NCBI RefSeq assembly: GCF_005765165.1
Contig: NZ_VCIW01000015.1
Location: forward strand, 1 to 64,000
Direction of reading: 5' to 3'
From: Paenibacillus antri
GTDB taxonomy: Bacteria; Bacillota; Bacilli; Paenibacillales; YIM-B00363
DNA: 64,000 nucleotides
The notes beneath the pieces are model-generated. The model searched no databases. It was not told the origin of the DNA and was given only the letters and a program-made list of their open reading frames with translations. Positions 28,001 to 36,078 of the stretch are shown here, piece by piece (position 1 is the first letter of the stretch; the number at the start of each line of letters is the position of its first letter). Both the position numbers and the translations under genes were made by a program.

Positions 28001-28969
28001 CTGCTGCGGCATCCCGCGGCGGAATCGGTGCGCGACGCCTACGGGCTGGCGGCGCTTCCGCCGGGGGCGCGCGTAGCGGACGGCTCCCGCTGGCGGCTCA
28101 TGGTCGAGCTGCCGGACGCGATGGCGGAAGCCGCGGCGGCCGGCGGTCGCACGGAGCCTTGGGGGCAGCACGCGGTCAAGGAAGGGCTGCCGGTGCCCGA
28201 AGATTGGACGGCGCGGGACTCCGACGTGCTGCGCGCGCTCGGGTGGACGGACCCGAGGCCGTCGGCGTCGGCGTTGTTCGCGAAGACGTCCGTTACGGAA
28301 TGGAAGGGAAGGCTGCTCGAGGAGGACGAGGAGGAAGCGGAAGCGCCGTTCGCGGCGCCTTCGCCGGCCCGGGGGCCGTCCGGCGCGGCGGTCGCGAAGC
28401 GGCCGCGGTTCCTGGCGAAGAAGGGGCTGACGCCGGTGGAACGCGGCGTCGCGTACCACGCGGTCATGCAGCATCTGCGCCTCGTTCCGGGCCTGACGAC
28501 GAGCGACGTCGAGGCGCTATTGTCCGATATGGTGCTCCGGGAATTGTTGACGGAGGAGCAGCGCGCGGCCGTAGACGTCGAATCGGTCTGGCGGTTCGCG
28601 ACGAGCGAGCCCGGCTTGCGGCTGGCATCGGCCGCGAGGACGCACCGAGAGCTCCCGTTCAGCGTCGGGCTGCCGGCCGCGGAAGTGTACGGCGAGGCGC
28701 CGAACGGCGTCCCGCTCGACGCCGAGACGGCCGCGGAGACGGTGCTGGTCCAAGGGATCATCGACTGCCTGTTCGAGGACGAGCGGGGGTTGGCCATCGT
28801 CGATTACAAGACGGACGCGATCCGCGGCGAGACGGGACTCAGCGAACTGACCGAGCGTTATCGGCTGCAGCTGTCCGTCTACGCCAAGGCGGCGGAGAAG
28901 GCGCTGGGCCGAGACGTACCGGATCGATATTTATATTTCTTCGACGGCGCGCGCGCCGTGAAGCTGTAG
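25067..28969 (+). CDS. addA: ATP-dependent helicase/nuclease subunit A (AddA)
   Basis: 1300 residues, a UvrD-family helicase with a RecB-type nuclease at the end. Walker A is AAAAGSGKT (about 33-41), motif II is VYVDEYQDTN, motif IV-VI elements include RIMSIHKSKGLEFPVVFV and EEMRVLYVALTRAKEKL, and the nuclease core is LAIVDYKTDAI with YRLQLSVYAKAAE. It is somewhat longer than the B. subtilis protein (about 1230) because of Ala/Gly/Glu-rich linkers. The ATG at 25067 overlaps the addB stop; the open frame continuing upstream lies inside addB. Confidence 0.96.
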   Translation: MTRRGIEPKPAGATWTDEQWQAIAARGDHLLVAAAAGSGKTAVLVERIIRTVTDEARPIDIDRLLVATFTNAAAAEMRHRMRDALEKALASNPGSRHLRRQLALVGRASITTLHSFCLDAVRRYVHLTDLDPAFRIANETEAALLRQEALESVLEERYGAAEEDGPFWALADRFGGERGDDGLMKLIDRLYDFSRSHPFPDAWLREAAAAFRLAGPAGDGDGAEIEGGLPEDHPWLLSVGADVKLELEGIAAGLNAALELSLQPGGPHAYADNFRADIAGVERLLKALTSGGWRALRDTAFADDGGAFGRLKPQKGDSVDAALSDRAKKLRKDAKDRLDALKEQLLARTLEDYAAECRELAPLMEELTRLALDYAEAFRQAKTAKGLVDFGDLEHACLQVLRDPASTPERLVPTEAALQYREQFEEVYVDEYQDTNAVQETILRLVSRGDGTDGPRAGNRFMVGDVKQSIYRFRLAEPGLFLRKYKTYRGLPEAVENVAAGGGIRIDLARNFRSRREVVDAVNFVFRQTMHEEAAELDYDERAELALGASYPEPDGAHDLAADVVLIDRDGAPDEEADGEGPAAEAQDLDAAEAEGRAIGRRILELTGGAGRPAMQVYDKGVGGMRPIQFRDIVILLRADKSWAPSLIEQLRLYGVPAHAELGGGYFEAVEVETVLSMLQTIDNPLQDIPLAATMMSPAFGFTAEELARIRVAGGRSRPYYEAVGSVASGKEPNPGSVGSALREKAARFVTTLEPWRTAARQGPLADLILKLYRETGYFDFVGGLPGGVQRQANLRALYDRARQYEATSFRGLFRFLRFIERLRDSGSDLAPARALGETEDVVRIMSIHKSKGLEFPVVFVAGLGKSFNRGDEREPFLLHKELGFGPRFVDPELGAAHPTLPQLAIRRRLRAESLAEEMRVLYVALTRAKEKLILVGSAKGLTKRLEDWNAIAASPGPKLPAHAIHRGACFLDWLAPSLLRHPAAESVRDAYGLAALPPGARVADGSRWRLMVELPDAMAEAAAAGGRTEPWGQHAVKEGLPVPEDWTARDSDVLRALGWTDPRPSASALFAKTSVTEWKGRLLEEDEEEAEAPFAAPSPARGPSGAAVAKRPRFLAKKGLTPVERGVAYHAVMQHLRLVPGLTTSDVEALLSDMVLRELLTEEQRAAVDVESVWRFATSEPGLRLASAARTHRELPFSVGLPAAEVYGEAPNGVPLDAETAAETVLVQGIIDCLFEDERGLAIVDYKTDAIRGETGLSELTERYRLQLSVYAKAAEKALGRDVPDRYLYFFDGARAVKL

Positions 28970-28988
28970 GGAGAGGTGGCGGAACAGG

Positions 28989-30197
28989 ATGCGATTGCTG
29001 CATACGGCGGATTGGCATTTCGGCAGAACGTTGGAAGGAAGAAGCCGGCAGGCGGAGCATGAGGCGTTCGTGGACGAGCTCGCGCGAATCGCCGACGAGG
29101 CGGACGTCGACGCGGTGCTGCTCGCGGGGGACGTGTACGACTCCGTCAATCCGCCGGCGGACGCGGAGACGTTGTTTTACGAAGCGTTGACGCGCCTGTC
29201 GAACGGGGGGCGGCGGCCGGTCGTCGCGATCGCGGGCAATCACGACCACCCGGATCGCTTGAGCGCCGCGGGGCCGCTGGCGCGCGCGCAAGGCGTTACG
29301 CTCGTCGGGCTGCCGACCTTGAACGTCGTGACGCTCCCCATCGCGCGAACGGGGGAGCGGGCGAACGTGTACGCGCTGCCGTATCCGTCCGAGTCGCGGC
29401 TGAAGGAGCTGCTGTCCGTAGAGGCGGACGAGCAGGCGCTGCAGCTCGCGTATTCCGCGCGCATCGCGGCGTTGGTGCGGGACGCGACGGGGACCATTTT
29501 CGGAAAAGGGAACGTCGACGTCGTCATGAGCCATCTTCACGCGTTGGGCGGATCGCCGACCGATTCGGAGCGGCCGATCGAGGTCGGCGGCGCGTATACG
29601 GTCGATCCGTCCGCCTTCGGGAGAGCGGCGCAGTACGTGGCGCTCGGTCATCTCCATCGCCCGCAGAATGTGCGCGTGCGCGACGACGGCGAGAACGGAG
29701 CGGCCGGCGCCGCGCCGCTTGTCCGCTACAGCGGTTCGCCGCTCGCGTTCAGCTTCTCCGAAGCGGGGCAAGCGAAGTCCGTGTCGATCGTCGATATCGC
29801 GCCGGGCGGCGCGCCTCGGGTCGAGGAGGTGCCGCTCTCGGCCGGCCGGCCGCTCGTGCGATGGATCGCCAAAGAAGGGCTCGCGGACGTGCACCGCTGG
29901 TTCGACGAAGGGAAGGACGCCCGCGCCTGGGTCGATCTGGAACTGCACGTGACCGACGCGCTGACGATGGAACAAATCCAGACGCTGCGACGGTCGCATG
30001 AGGGACTCGTCCTCATCCGTCCGGTGTTCGCGTCCGCGCAGGAGTCCATACGCGTTCGCGCGGAGCGGGCGCTGCCGATCGACGAGCTGTTCCGGCGGTT
30101 TTACGCCCGGCAGACCGGCGGAGCGACGCCGGACGAAGCGACGGTCCGGCTGTTCCTCGAGCTGGTGCGGGAGGAAGCGGAGGAGGAGAGCGCATGA
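28989..30197 (+). CDS. sbcD: DNA exonuclease SbcD (Mre11 homologue)
   Basis: 402 residues, the nuclease of the SbcCD complex that opens hairpins and removes protein-blocked ends. Calcineurin-like metal motifs are in order: HTADWHFGR, AGDVYDS, AGNHDHPDRLSA, MSHLHALGG and LGHLHRPQ. The ATG at 28989 follows GGAGAGGTGG. It begins 20 bases after addA and overlaps sbcC by four bases (ATGA), so addBA-sbcDC form one repair operon. Confidence 0.95.
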   Translation: MRLLHTADWHFGRTLEGRSRQAEHEAFVDELARIADEADVDAVLLAGDVYDSVNPPADAETLFYEALTRLSNGGRRPVVAIAGNHDHPDRLSAAGPLARAQGVTLVGLPTLNVVTLPIARTGERANVYALPYPSESRLKELLSVEADEQALQLAYSARIAALVRDATGTIFGKGNVDVVMSHLHALGGSPTDSERPIEVGGAYTVDPSAFGRAAQYVALGHLHRPQNVRVRDDGENGAAGAAPLVRYSGSPLAFSFSEAGQAKSVSIVDIAPGGAPRVEEVPLSAGRPLVRWIAKEGLADVHRWFDEGKDARAWVDLELHVTDALTMEQIQTLRRSHEGLVLIRPVFASAQESIRVRAERALPIDELFRRFYARQTGGATPDEATVRLFLELVREEAEEESA

Positions 30198-33100
30198 AGC
30201 CGATTCGCTTAACGATCCAAGGCTTGCAGAGCTATCGGGAGGAGCAGACGATCGACTTCTCCCGGCTGGCGGAAGCGGGCGTGTTCGGCATCTTCGGGCC
30301 GACCGGCAGCGGCAAGTCGACCATTCTCGACGCGGTGACGCTGGCGATGTACGGCGCGGTGGAGCGCGCCGGCAGCGGCATCCAGAGCATTATGAACGCG
30401 CAAGAGGACACGCTCTCCGTGTCGTTCGCGTTCCAGCTGTCGGACGGGGCCGACCGACGTACATACCGCGCGGAGCGAACGTACCGGCGCAAGCCCGACG
30501 GGACGGTCGAGCAGCGTCTGTGCCGTCTTTGCGAGGAGACGAGCGAAGGCGCGATCGTGCTGGCGGACAAGGCGGGCGAAGTGAACGCCGCGGTGGCGTC
30601 GCTCATCGGCTTGTCGATGACCGACTTTACGCGCGCCGTCGTGCTGCCGCAGGGCAAGTTTTCGGAATTTCTCGCCCTGAAAGGGAAGGAGCGCCGAGAG
30701 ATGCTGCAGCGGCTGTTCCGCCTCGAGCGGTACGGCGACGAGCTCGCCGCTCGCCTGACGGCGCGGCTTCGCCGGACGGAGGCGCTCGCGCGCGAAGCGG
30801 CGGCGGAGCTGCAAGGGCTCGGCGACGCGTCGCCGGAGGCGCTCGCCGCGGCGGAAGCGGCGTTCCGCGATGCGTCCGAGGCCGAAGCGCGTCTGCAGGA
30901 AGCGCTGAAGGCCGCGGAGACGGCGCACGCGGAAGCGGCGCGCATCCGCGAGGCGATGCAGGAGGCGGCCGCGAGCGAGGCGGCGTGGGCCGCGCTGGAG
31001 CGCCGCCGGCCCGAGATCGCGGCGATCGAGGAGCGGCTCGCGGCGGCGGCCGCGGCGGAAGCGCTGCTGCCGACGTGGCGCGCGCGGGAGGAAGCGGCGG
31101 CGCAAGCCGATCGTCTCGCGCGCGAAGCGATCGACGCGGCGGGCGAGCGGGAGCGCGCGGCGGCGCGGCAGGCGGCCGCGCAAGAGGCGCATGCCGCGGC
31201 GGAACGGGTGCTGCGGGAGCAGGAAGCGCCGACGGCGGTGCGGCTCGAGCGGCTGCGCCAAGCGGTCGCGCTGGCGGAGCAGGCGGCCGTCGACGCGGCG
31301 GCGCTGGAGCGCGCCCGCGCCGAGCTGGCGAGCGGCCGCGCGGAGCGGGAGGCGGCGGCGAACGCCCTCGCCGCCGCGCAGCAGCAGCGCGCGAAGGCGC
31401 TGCAGCTCCAAGCGGAGCTGAAGGCCGCTTACGGCGCGCTGGCGGCGCCGCCGGAGGAACGCCGCCGGATGGCCGCCGCGGAGCGGGAGCGGTCCGCGGC
31501 GACGACGGCCGCGGCGCAGGCCGCCGCGCAACGCGGGGAAGCGTCCGCGCTCGCGGCGGCGGCGAAGCGCGGCGAAGCGGAAACCGCGCGGTTGGACGAA
31601 ACCGTGCGGACGTCGATCGCGCAGCTGGGCGCGGCCCGCGCCTTGTTCGCGCAAGGCGCGGCGGTGCTGAACGCGGCGGAAGACGACCTGCTGCGCGAGG
31701 AGCGCCGGCTCGGCGAACGCATCCTGGCGGCGAAAACCGCGGCGATCGGCGGCGAACGGCATGCCTGGGCGCATGCGCTCGCGGCCGGCCTCGCGCCGGG
31801 CGAGCCTTGCCCGGTATGCGGCTCGGCGAGCCATCCGGCGCCCGCTTCGCCCCCGCCCGACGCGGCGAAAGGCGACGACGAAGCAGAACGCCTCGAGCGG
31901 CTGCAGCGCGACGCGCGGGAGCTGGCCTCGGCGGTGCACCGCGAGGCCGGCCGCGCGAACGAGGCGCTGCATCGGCTGAACGCGGCTTTGGAAGGGAGCG
32001 AGGCGCCTTCGGCGGTCGACGAAACGGCGGCCGCGGCCGAAGAGCCTTACCCGGCCGGAGACGCCAGCGAATCGCCGCAGGCCGAGTCGCTCGAGAAGCG
32101 GCGCCGCGTCGTCGAGAAGGTCGTCGCCCGGCTGAACGCCGTAGCGCCGGAGCTGAAGGCGCTGCTCGAGCGGTTCGAGTCGGCCCGCGCATCCCTGCGG
32201 AACGAGCGGGCGACGCTCGCGGCCGCCGCCCAATCGGCGCGCGCGGCCGAGACGAAGGCCGAAGCGGCGGAACGGGAGGCGGCGATCGCCGCGGCGCGTT
32301 GGCGGGAGGCGTATCCGGAGTGGACGCCGGAGACGTTCGAGCAGGCGCTTCGCGACGCCGAACGCAAGGAGCGCGAAGCCGAGGACATTCGGCTTCGCCT
32401 CGAGAAGAGCGAGCCGTTCCTCGCGGCGAACGCGGAGGAGCTGGAGCGCCTCCAAGGGCGGCAGTCGCTCGCGGAGCGCCGTCTCGCGTTGGCGGAGGCG
32501 GAGACGGCCGCCGCCGAACGGCAGCTGGCCGCGCGCCGCGAGGAGATCGCCGCGCTGACCGGCGGCGACGTAACGCCGCCCGCCGAGCTGGCGGCGGCGC
32601 TGAGCGCTCGCCTCGAGCGGTGGCGCGCGGACGAGCGCGCGGCGCGAGAGGCGGCCGATGCGGCGCGGACCGCGGCGGAGAACGCCGGCCGGCGGCTCGC
32701 CGCGGCCGAAGAGGCGCTGCGAGGCGCGGCGGACGCGCGGGAGCGCGCCGAGCGGCAGTGGAGCGACGCGCTGGCGGGCAGCGCCTTCGACGGCGTAGAC
32801 GCCGTGCAGCGCGCCGCGCTCGAGCCGGAGCGCCGCGAGGCGTTCGCCCGCGAGGCGTCCGCGTACAAGGAGGCGCTCGCGGCGGCCGCGGCGAAGCGCG
32901 AAGCGGCGCTTGCCCGCCTCGGTGGAAGAGCGATCGACGAAGCTGCGATGCTGGAGGCGGAGCGGCGACTCGCCGATGCGAAGGCGAAGCGCGAAGAAGC
33001 GCTCGCGGCGCGGGCGAAGGCGGAGCGTGCCGCCTGGGAGCTCCGGCAGCGGCACGAGCGGTGGCGGCTCGTCACGCGACAGCGCGAAGAGGCGGTCGCC

Positions 33101-33613
33101 TTGCAGCAGCAGCTCGCGAAGCTCCAAGCCGTGTTTCGGGGCAACGCGTTCGTCGAGTTTCTCGCGGAGGAGCAGCTGCTCGGCGTGACGCGAGCGGCGT
33201 CGGAACGGCTCGGCAGCCTGACGCGGGGCCGGTACGCCATCGAACTCGATTCGACGGGCGGCTTCGTCATCCGCGACGACGCGAACGGCGGCGTGCGCCG
33301 TCCCGTGTCGACGTTATCGGGCGGAGAGACGTTCCTGACATCGCTCGCCCTCGCGCTCGCCTTATCGGCGCAAATCCAACTTAGCGGCAAGTATCCGCTC
33401 GAGTTTTTCTTCCTCGACGAAGGGTTCGGCACGCTCGATCCGGAGCTGCTGGACAACGTTGTGACGGCGCTGGAACGGCTGCATGTCGAACGGCTCGCGG
33501 TCGGCGTCATCTCGCACGTGCCGGAGCTGCAAGCCCGGCTGCCGCGCAAGCTGATCGTGACGCCGGCCGATCCGATGGGCGCGGGCAGCCGCGTTCGGAT
33601 CGAGACGACGTAA
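30194..33613 (+). CDS. sbcC: DNA repair ATPase SbcC (Rad50 homologue)
   Basis: 1139 residues with an SMC layout: Walker A GPTGSGKST (33-41), a long coiled coil, the zinc hook CPVC at Cys539/Cys542, a second coiled coil, and the C-terminal signature LSGGETFLTSLALALA with Walker B FFFLDEGFGTLD. The coiled coils are strikingly rich in Ala, Glu and Arg (AAAEREA type runs), and the DNA there is very GC-rich. That composition also creates long spurious open frames on the other strand. Works with SbcD encoded immediately upstream. Confidence 0.95.
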   Translation: MKPIRLTIQGLQSYREEQTIDFSRLAEAGVFGIFGPTGSGKSTILDAVTLAMYGAVERAGSGIQSIMNAQEDTLSVSFAFQLSDGADRRTYRAERTYRRKPDGTVEQRLCRLCEETSEGAIVLADKAGEVNAAVASLIGLSMTDFTRAVVLPQGKFSEFLALKGKERREMLQRLFRLERYGDELAARLTARLRRTEALAREAAAELQGLGDASPEALAAAEAAFRDASEAEARLQEALKAAETAHAEAARIREAMQEAAASEAAWAALERRRPEIAAIEERLAAAAAAEALLPTWRAREEAAAQADRLAREAIDAAGERERAAARQAAAQEAHAAAERVLREQEAPTAVRLERLRQAVALAEQAAVDAAALERARAELASGRAEREAAANALAAAQQQRAKALQLQAELKAAYGALAAPPEERRRMAAAERERSAATTAAAQAAAQRGEASALAAAAKRGEAETARLDETVRTSIAQLGAARALFAQGAAVLNAAEDDLLREERRLGERILAAKTAAIGGERHAWAHALAAGLAPGEPCPVCGSASHPAPASPPPDAAKGDDEAERLERLQRDARELASAVHREAGRANEALHRLNAALEGSEAPSAVDETAAAAEEPYPAGDASESPQAESLEKRRRVVEKVVARLNAVAPELKALLERFESARASLRNERATLAAAAQSARAAETKAEAAEREAAIAAARWREAYPEWTPETFEQALRDAERKEREAEDIRLRLEKSEPFLAANAEELERLQGRQSLAERRLALAEAETAAAERQLAARREEIAALTGGDVTPPAELAAALSARLERWRADERAAREAADAARTAAENAGRRLAAAEEALRGAADARERAERQWSDALAGSAFDGVDAVQRAALEPERREAFAREASAYKEALAAAAAKREAALARLGGRAIDEAAMLEAERRLADAKAKREEALAARAKAERAAWELRQRHERWRLVTRQREEAVALQQQLAKLQAVFRGNAFVEFLAEEQLLGVTRAASERLGSLTRGRYAIELDSTGGFVIRDDANGGVRRPVSTLSGGETFLTSLALALALSAQIQLSGKYPLEFFFLDEGFGTLDPELLDNVVTALERLHVERLAVGVISHVPELQARLPRKLIVTPADPMGAGSRVRIETT

Positions 33614-33699
33614 CGAAGAAAATTTTCTGCGGACAAAGACGTACATGCGCCCATCTCCCTTCGCCGGAATAGGATATCGGCATAGGGAGGTGCTATGGA

Positions 33700-34038
33700 A
33701 TGCACAAGCATGAAGCAATCGAGATTTGCAAGCAACATATGCACAAGTACGTTCTCATCCATACGACGGACGGCATGCAATACGACGGCATCGTCGAGAG
33801 CATGGACGACGAATACGTGTACCTAGCGGTGCCTGTGGGCTCGACGGAGCTGATGCCGCCGCAAGCCCGGGCGCTGCCGGGCTATTACGGGTACGGTCCC
33901 GGCTACGGGTACGGCTATCCTGGTTATTATCCGGGGTACGGCTACGGCTACCCGGGCTACGGCTACGGCGGCCGGTTTCGTCGATTGGCGCTGCCGCTGG
34001 CCGCGCTCGCCGCGATTTCGCTGCTGCCTTATTTCTGA
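33700..34038 (+). CDS. Sm-like domain protein with Gly/Tyr/Pro repeats
   Basis: 112 residues, family not firmly recognised. Residues about 8-45 (YVLIHTTDGMQYDGIVESMD and following DEYVYLAV) resemble the Sm1 motif of Sm/LSm proteins. Residues 62-90 are a low-complexity Gly-Tyr-Pro repeat (GYG, PGYY, GYGYPG), and the end is hydrophobic after an RR pair. Similar Gly/Tyr-rich proteins occur in spore coats and surfaces, but that is only a suggestion. GGGAGGTG seven bases before the ATG supports the start. Stands alone between sbcC and a convergent gene. Confidence 0.75.
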   Translation: MHKHEAIEICKQHMHKYVLIHTTDGMQYDGIVESMDDEYVYLAVPVGSTELMPPQARALPGYYGYGPGYGYGYPGYYPGYGYGYPGYGYGGRFRRLALPLAALAAISLLPYF

Positions 34039-34048
34039 AATCAAGCGA

Positions 34049-34078
34049 GCAAGGACCGGCCGTCAGGCCGGTCCTTGC
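34049..34078. terminator. Shared hairpin between convergent genes
   Basis: A perfect 13-bp stem GCAAGGACCGGCC / GGCCGGTCCTTGC with a four-base loop. It overlaps the last codons of the minus-strand DUF421 gene and follows the Sm-like gene by 11 bases. The T run is short on both strands, so efficiency is uncertain. Confidence 0.75.
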
Positions 34079-34761
34079 TTTGGGTATAAGGCGACATATA
34101 GGCTGTCGCTTTCGTTCCATTCCGCGTAGAAGACATCCACATACTTGCCGATGCCTTGCTTCTTCAGTTGTTCCTTCAACCACGCTTCGTCTACGCCGGC
34201 TTCCTTCAAGTTGTCGCGAATGAGTTCGCCGTCGAGGATGAGCGACACGGGAAGGACCGAGGATCGAATCGGCAGCCCGAAATCGGAACGGTCGGGGGTG
34301 CCGTACTTCGGCTTCGGCATGACGCTGAGCGCTCCGTTCGTCTCGAGGATGGCGTATTCGACCCATTCCATGGAGAAGAATTGCTGCTGCCGGAGCATCG
34401 TCTGCAGCTCGTTCAGATCCAGCTTGCAGCGCTTCATGGCGTCGAAATCCAGATTGCCTTTACGAATAATGATCGTCGGCTCGCCCTCGAGCGGTTTGCG
34501 GATGCGATTCCATTTCTGCGTCATCCACACGATCGTCCAAATCAGCAATCCCCATAGCGTCGTCGCGAACAGGACGTGCCCGGTATGGATTCGATCGTCG
34601 TAAATCGCGTTGCCGAGCAGCTCGCCGAGCGTGAGAGCGGAGACGAAGTCGAACGGCGTCAGCTTCGAAAAGTGGGCCTTGCCCAATATTTTCGTATATA
34701 GAAAAAGAGCCGCGAACCCGATGACGAGCTCGAGCGCGATAAGGCCGTATTCCTTGAACAT
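34063..34761 (-). CDS. DUF421 membrane protein (YetF/YdfS family)
   Basis: 232 residues. Three membrane segments in the first 75 residues (LIALELVIGFAALFLYTKILG, FDFVSALTLGELLGN, LFATTLWGLLIWTIVW) precede a soluble domain with GEPTIIIRKGNLDFDAMKRCKL and LNELQTMLRQQQ, all typical of YetF-family proteins. Several members are made in spores (SpoVA-associated or YetF germination-related), others are of unknown role. GGAGGAGAAG precedes the ATG on the minus strand. Function not assigned. Confidence 0.88.
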   Translation of the reverse strand: MFKEYGLIALELVIGFAALFLYTKILGKAHFSKLTPFDFVSALTLGELLGNAIYDDRIHTGHVLFATTLWGLLIWTIVWMTQKWNRIRKPLEGEPTIIIRKGNLDFDAMKRCKLDLNELQTMLRQQQFFSMEWVEYAILETNGALSVMPKPKYGTPDRSDFGLPIRSSVLPVSLILDGELIRDNLKEAGVDEAWLKEQLKKQGIGKYVDVFYAEWNESDSLYVALYPKQGPA

Positions 34762-34884
34762 GGTACTTCTCCTCCTAGTTGGATAGGATTATCTATTTAA
34801 GGAATTTACAAACCTTTAGAAATTGGACGAGCGGACCGCCATGATGTAAAATATGGAACAACATTGAAAAACGGAGGCATCCCC

Positions 34885-35229
34885 ATGGCGGACTGCATTT
34901 TCTGCAAAATCGTCGAAGGCGCCGTCCCCTCCAAGAAAGTATTGGAGACGGACACGGTGCTCGCGTTCCACGACATTCAACCGTCCGCGCCGGTTCACGT
35001 GCTGCTCATTCCGAAGAAGCATATTCCGACGATGAACGACGTGACGGCGGAGGACGCGGCGGCGATCGGCGACATCGCGCTGGCCGCGCAGCAAGTCGCG
35101 GAAGCGCTCGGCATTAAGGACAGAGGGTACCGATTGATCAACAATTGCAACGACGAAGGCGGGCAGGTCGTGTACCATTTACACTTCCATTTGCTCGGCG
35201 GAGAAAAGCTCGGACCGATTCTCCGATAA
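34885..35229 (+). CDS. HIT family nucleotide-binding protein
   Basis: 114 residues of the histidine triad superfamily (Hint/PKCI-1 branch), which hydrolyse AMP-linked substrates. Start MADCIFCKIVEG is the common Hint N-terminus with a CxxC; the catalytic triad HLHFHLLGG is close to the C-terminus. The ATG at 34885 follows ACGGAGG; an in-frame TTG at 34864 lies before that site. A promoter TTGGAC-18-TAAAAT (34823-34852) precedes it. Confidence 0.94.
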   Translation: MADCIFCKIVEGAVPSKKVLETDTVLAFHDIQPSAPVHVLLIPKKHIPTMNDVTAEDAAAIGDIALAAQQVAEALGIKDRGYRLINNCNDEGGQVVYHLHFHLLGGEKLGPILR

Positions 35230-35234
35230 TAAAG

Positions 35235-35264
35235 TTGACACCCCCTTTCCGCATCACATATAAT
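35235..35264 (+). promoter_or_regulatory. Sigma-A promoter of rpsU
   Basis: TTGACA, 18 bases, TATAAT, both boxes perfect. The start of transcription is predicted at about 35271, giving a leader of about 48 bases for rpsU-yqeY. Confidence 0.88.
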
Positions 35265-35318
35265 ATTGTTTGATATACCGTGTTTCTTGGAGTGCATGGT
35301 CGGAGGGAGGGAAAACAC

Positions 35319-35492
35319 GTGTCCGAAACGAAAGTTCGCAAAAACGAGACAATCGACGCTGCTCTTCGCCGATTCAAGAGATCCATCTCCAAAGACGGCG
35401 TATTGGCTGAAGTAAAGAAACGCAGACATTACGAGAAGCCAAGCGTGAAGCGCAAGAAGAAGTCCGAAGCTGCCCGTAAGCGTAAATTCTAG
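35319..35492 (+). CDS. rpsU: 30S ribosomal protein S21
   Basis: 57 residues, the small basic S21 protein, with [34 protein letters not shown] and a Lys/Arg-rich end ([14 protein letters not shown]). The GTG at 35319 gives the family's usual length; GGAGGGAGGG is upstream. First gene of the conserved rpsU-yqeY pair. Confidence 0.95.
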   Translation: MSETKVRKNETIDAALRRFKRSISKDGVLAEVKKRRHYEKPSVKRKKKSEAARKRKF

Positions 35493-35507
35493 GAGGCTGT
35501 CCGAAGC

Positions 35508-35951
35508 ATGAATTTGAGCGAACGTCTGAACGAGGATATGAAAGCATTGATGAAGAGCGGTGATAAGTTCGCGCTCACCGTCGTGCGCATGATTCGTTCG
35601 GCGGTCAAGAATGCCGAGATCGACGCCCGCAGGCCGCTTAGCGATGAGGAAGTCATGGACATCCTCACGCGGGAGGTCAAGCAGCGCCGAGACGCCCTTC
35701 AGGAATTCGAGAAAGCGGGTCGCGAAGACCTTGCGGATCAAGCGAAGGCGGAAATCGAAGTTATCCAGCGTTATATGCCTCAACCGTTAACCGAAGCAGA
35801 GCTGACTCGGATCGTCGAAGAGACGATTCAAGAAGTCGGCGCCTCCTCCAAGGCCGACATGGGTAAAGTGATGAGCGCATTAATGCCGAAAGTCAAAGGT
35901 CGCGCCGACGGCAAGCAAGTGAACGCCGCCGTGCAACGGCTGTTGGTATAA
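35508..35951 (+). CDS. yqeY: GatB/YqeY domain protein
   Basis: 147 residues, entirely the YqeY fold: an N-terminal helical part (MNLSERLNEDMKALMKSGDKFALTVVRMI) and a GatB-tail-like C-terminal part ending in KVKGRADGKQVNAAVQRLL. Free-standing YqeY proteins may bind tRNA but have no proven reaction. It follows rpsU by 15 bases with AGGAGG in between and ends at a strong terminator. Confidence 0.95.
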   Translation: MNLSERLNEDMKALMKSGDKFALTVVRMIRSAVKNAEIDARRPLSDEEVMDILTREVKQRRDALQEFEKAGREDLADQAKAEIEVIQRYMPQPLTEAELTRIVEETIQEVGASSKADMGKVMSALMPKVKGRADGKQVNAAVQRLLV

Positions 35952-35960
35952 ACCTATAAG

Positions 35961-35993
35961 ACGCTCCCGAATAACCTTCGGGGGCGTTTTTTG
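35961..35993 (+). terminator. Terminator of rpsU-yqeY
   Basis: An 11-bp stem ACGCTCCCGAA / TTCGGGGGCGT (35961-35971 with 35977-35987) followed by six T. Confidence 0.93.
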
Positions 35994-36021
35994 GCATGAT
36001 AGGGTAAAATAAAGGAAGAAC

Positions 36022-36048
36022 TGAAACAGGCGCAAGCCTTCTTACGTA
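36022..36048 (+). promoter_or_regulatory. Sigma-W-like (ECF) promoter of nfeD-floA
   Basis: TGAAAC (36022-36027), 17 bases, CGTA (36045-36048): an exact match to the B. subtilis sigma-W boxes. The orthologous yqeZ-yqfAB operon of B. subtilis is known to be sigma-W dependent, which makes the site credible. Confidence 0.8.
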
Positions 36049-36078
36049 GTACCGTGCAGGAAGCTGAGGGGGGAAGAG

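Noticed and set aside
30209-33127. A 972-codon open frame on the minus strand opposite sbcC, and similar long frames opposite addA, addB and groEL.
   Set aside because: They arise from the GC-rich, Ala/Glu/Arg-rich sense genes; the translations are Arg/Leu-rich without recognisable domains or ribosome binding sites.
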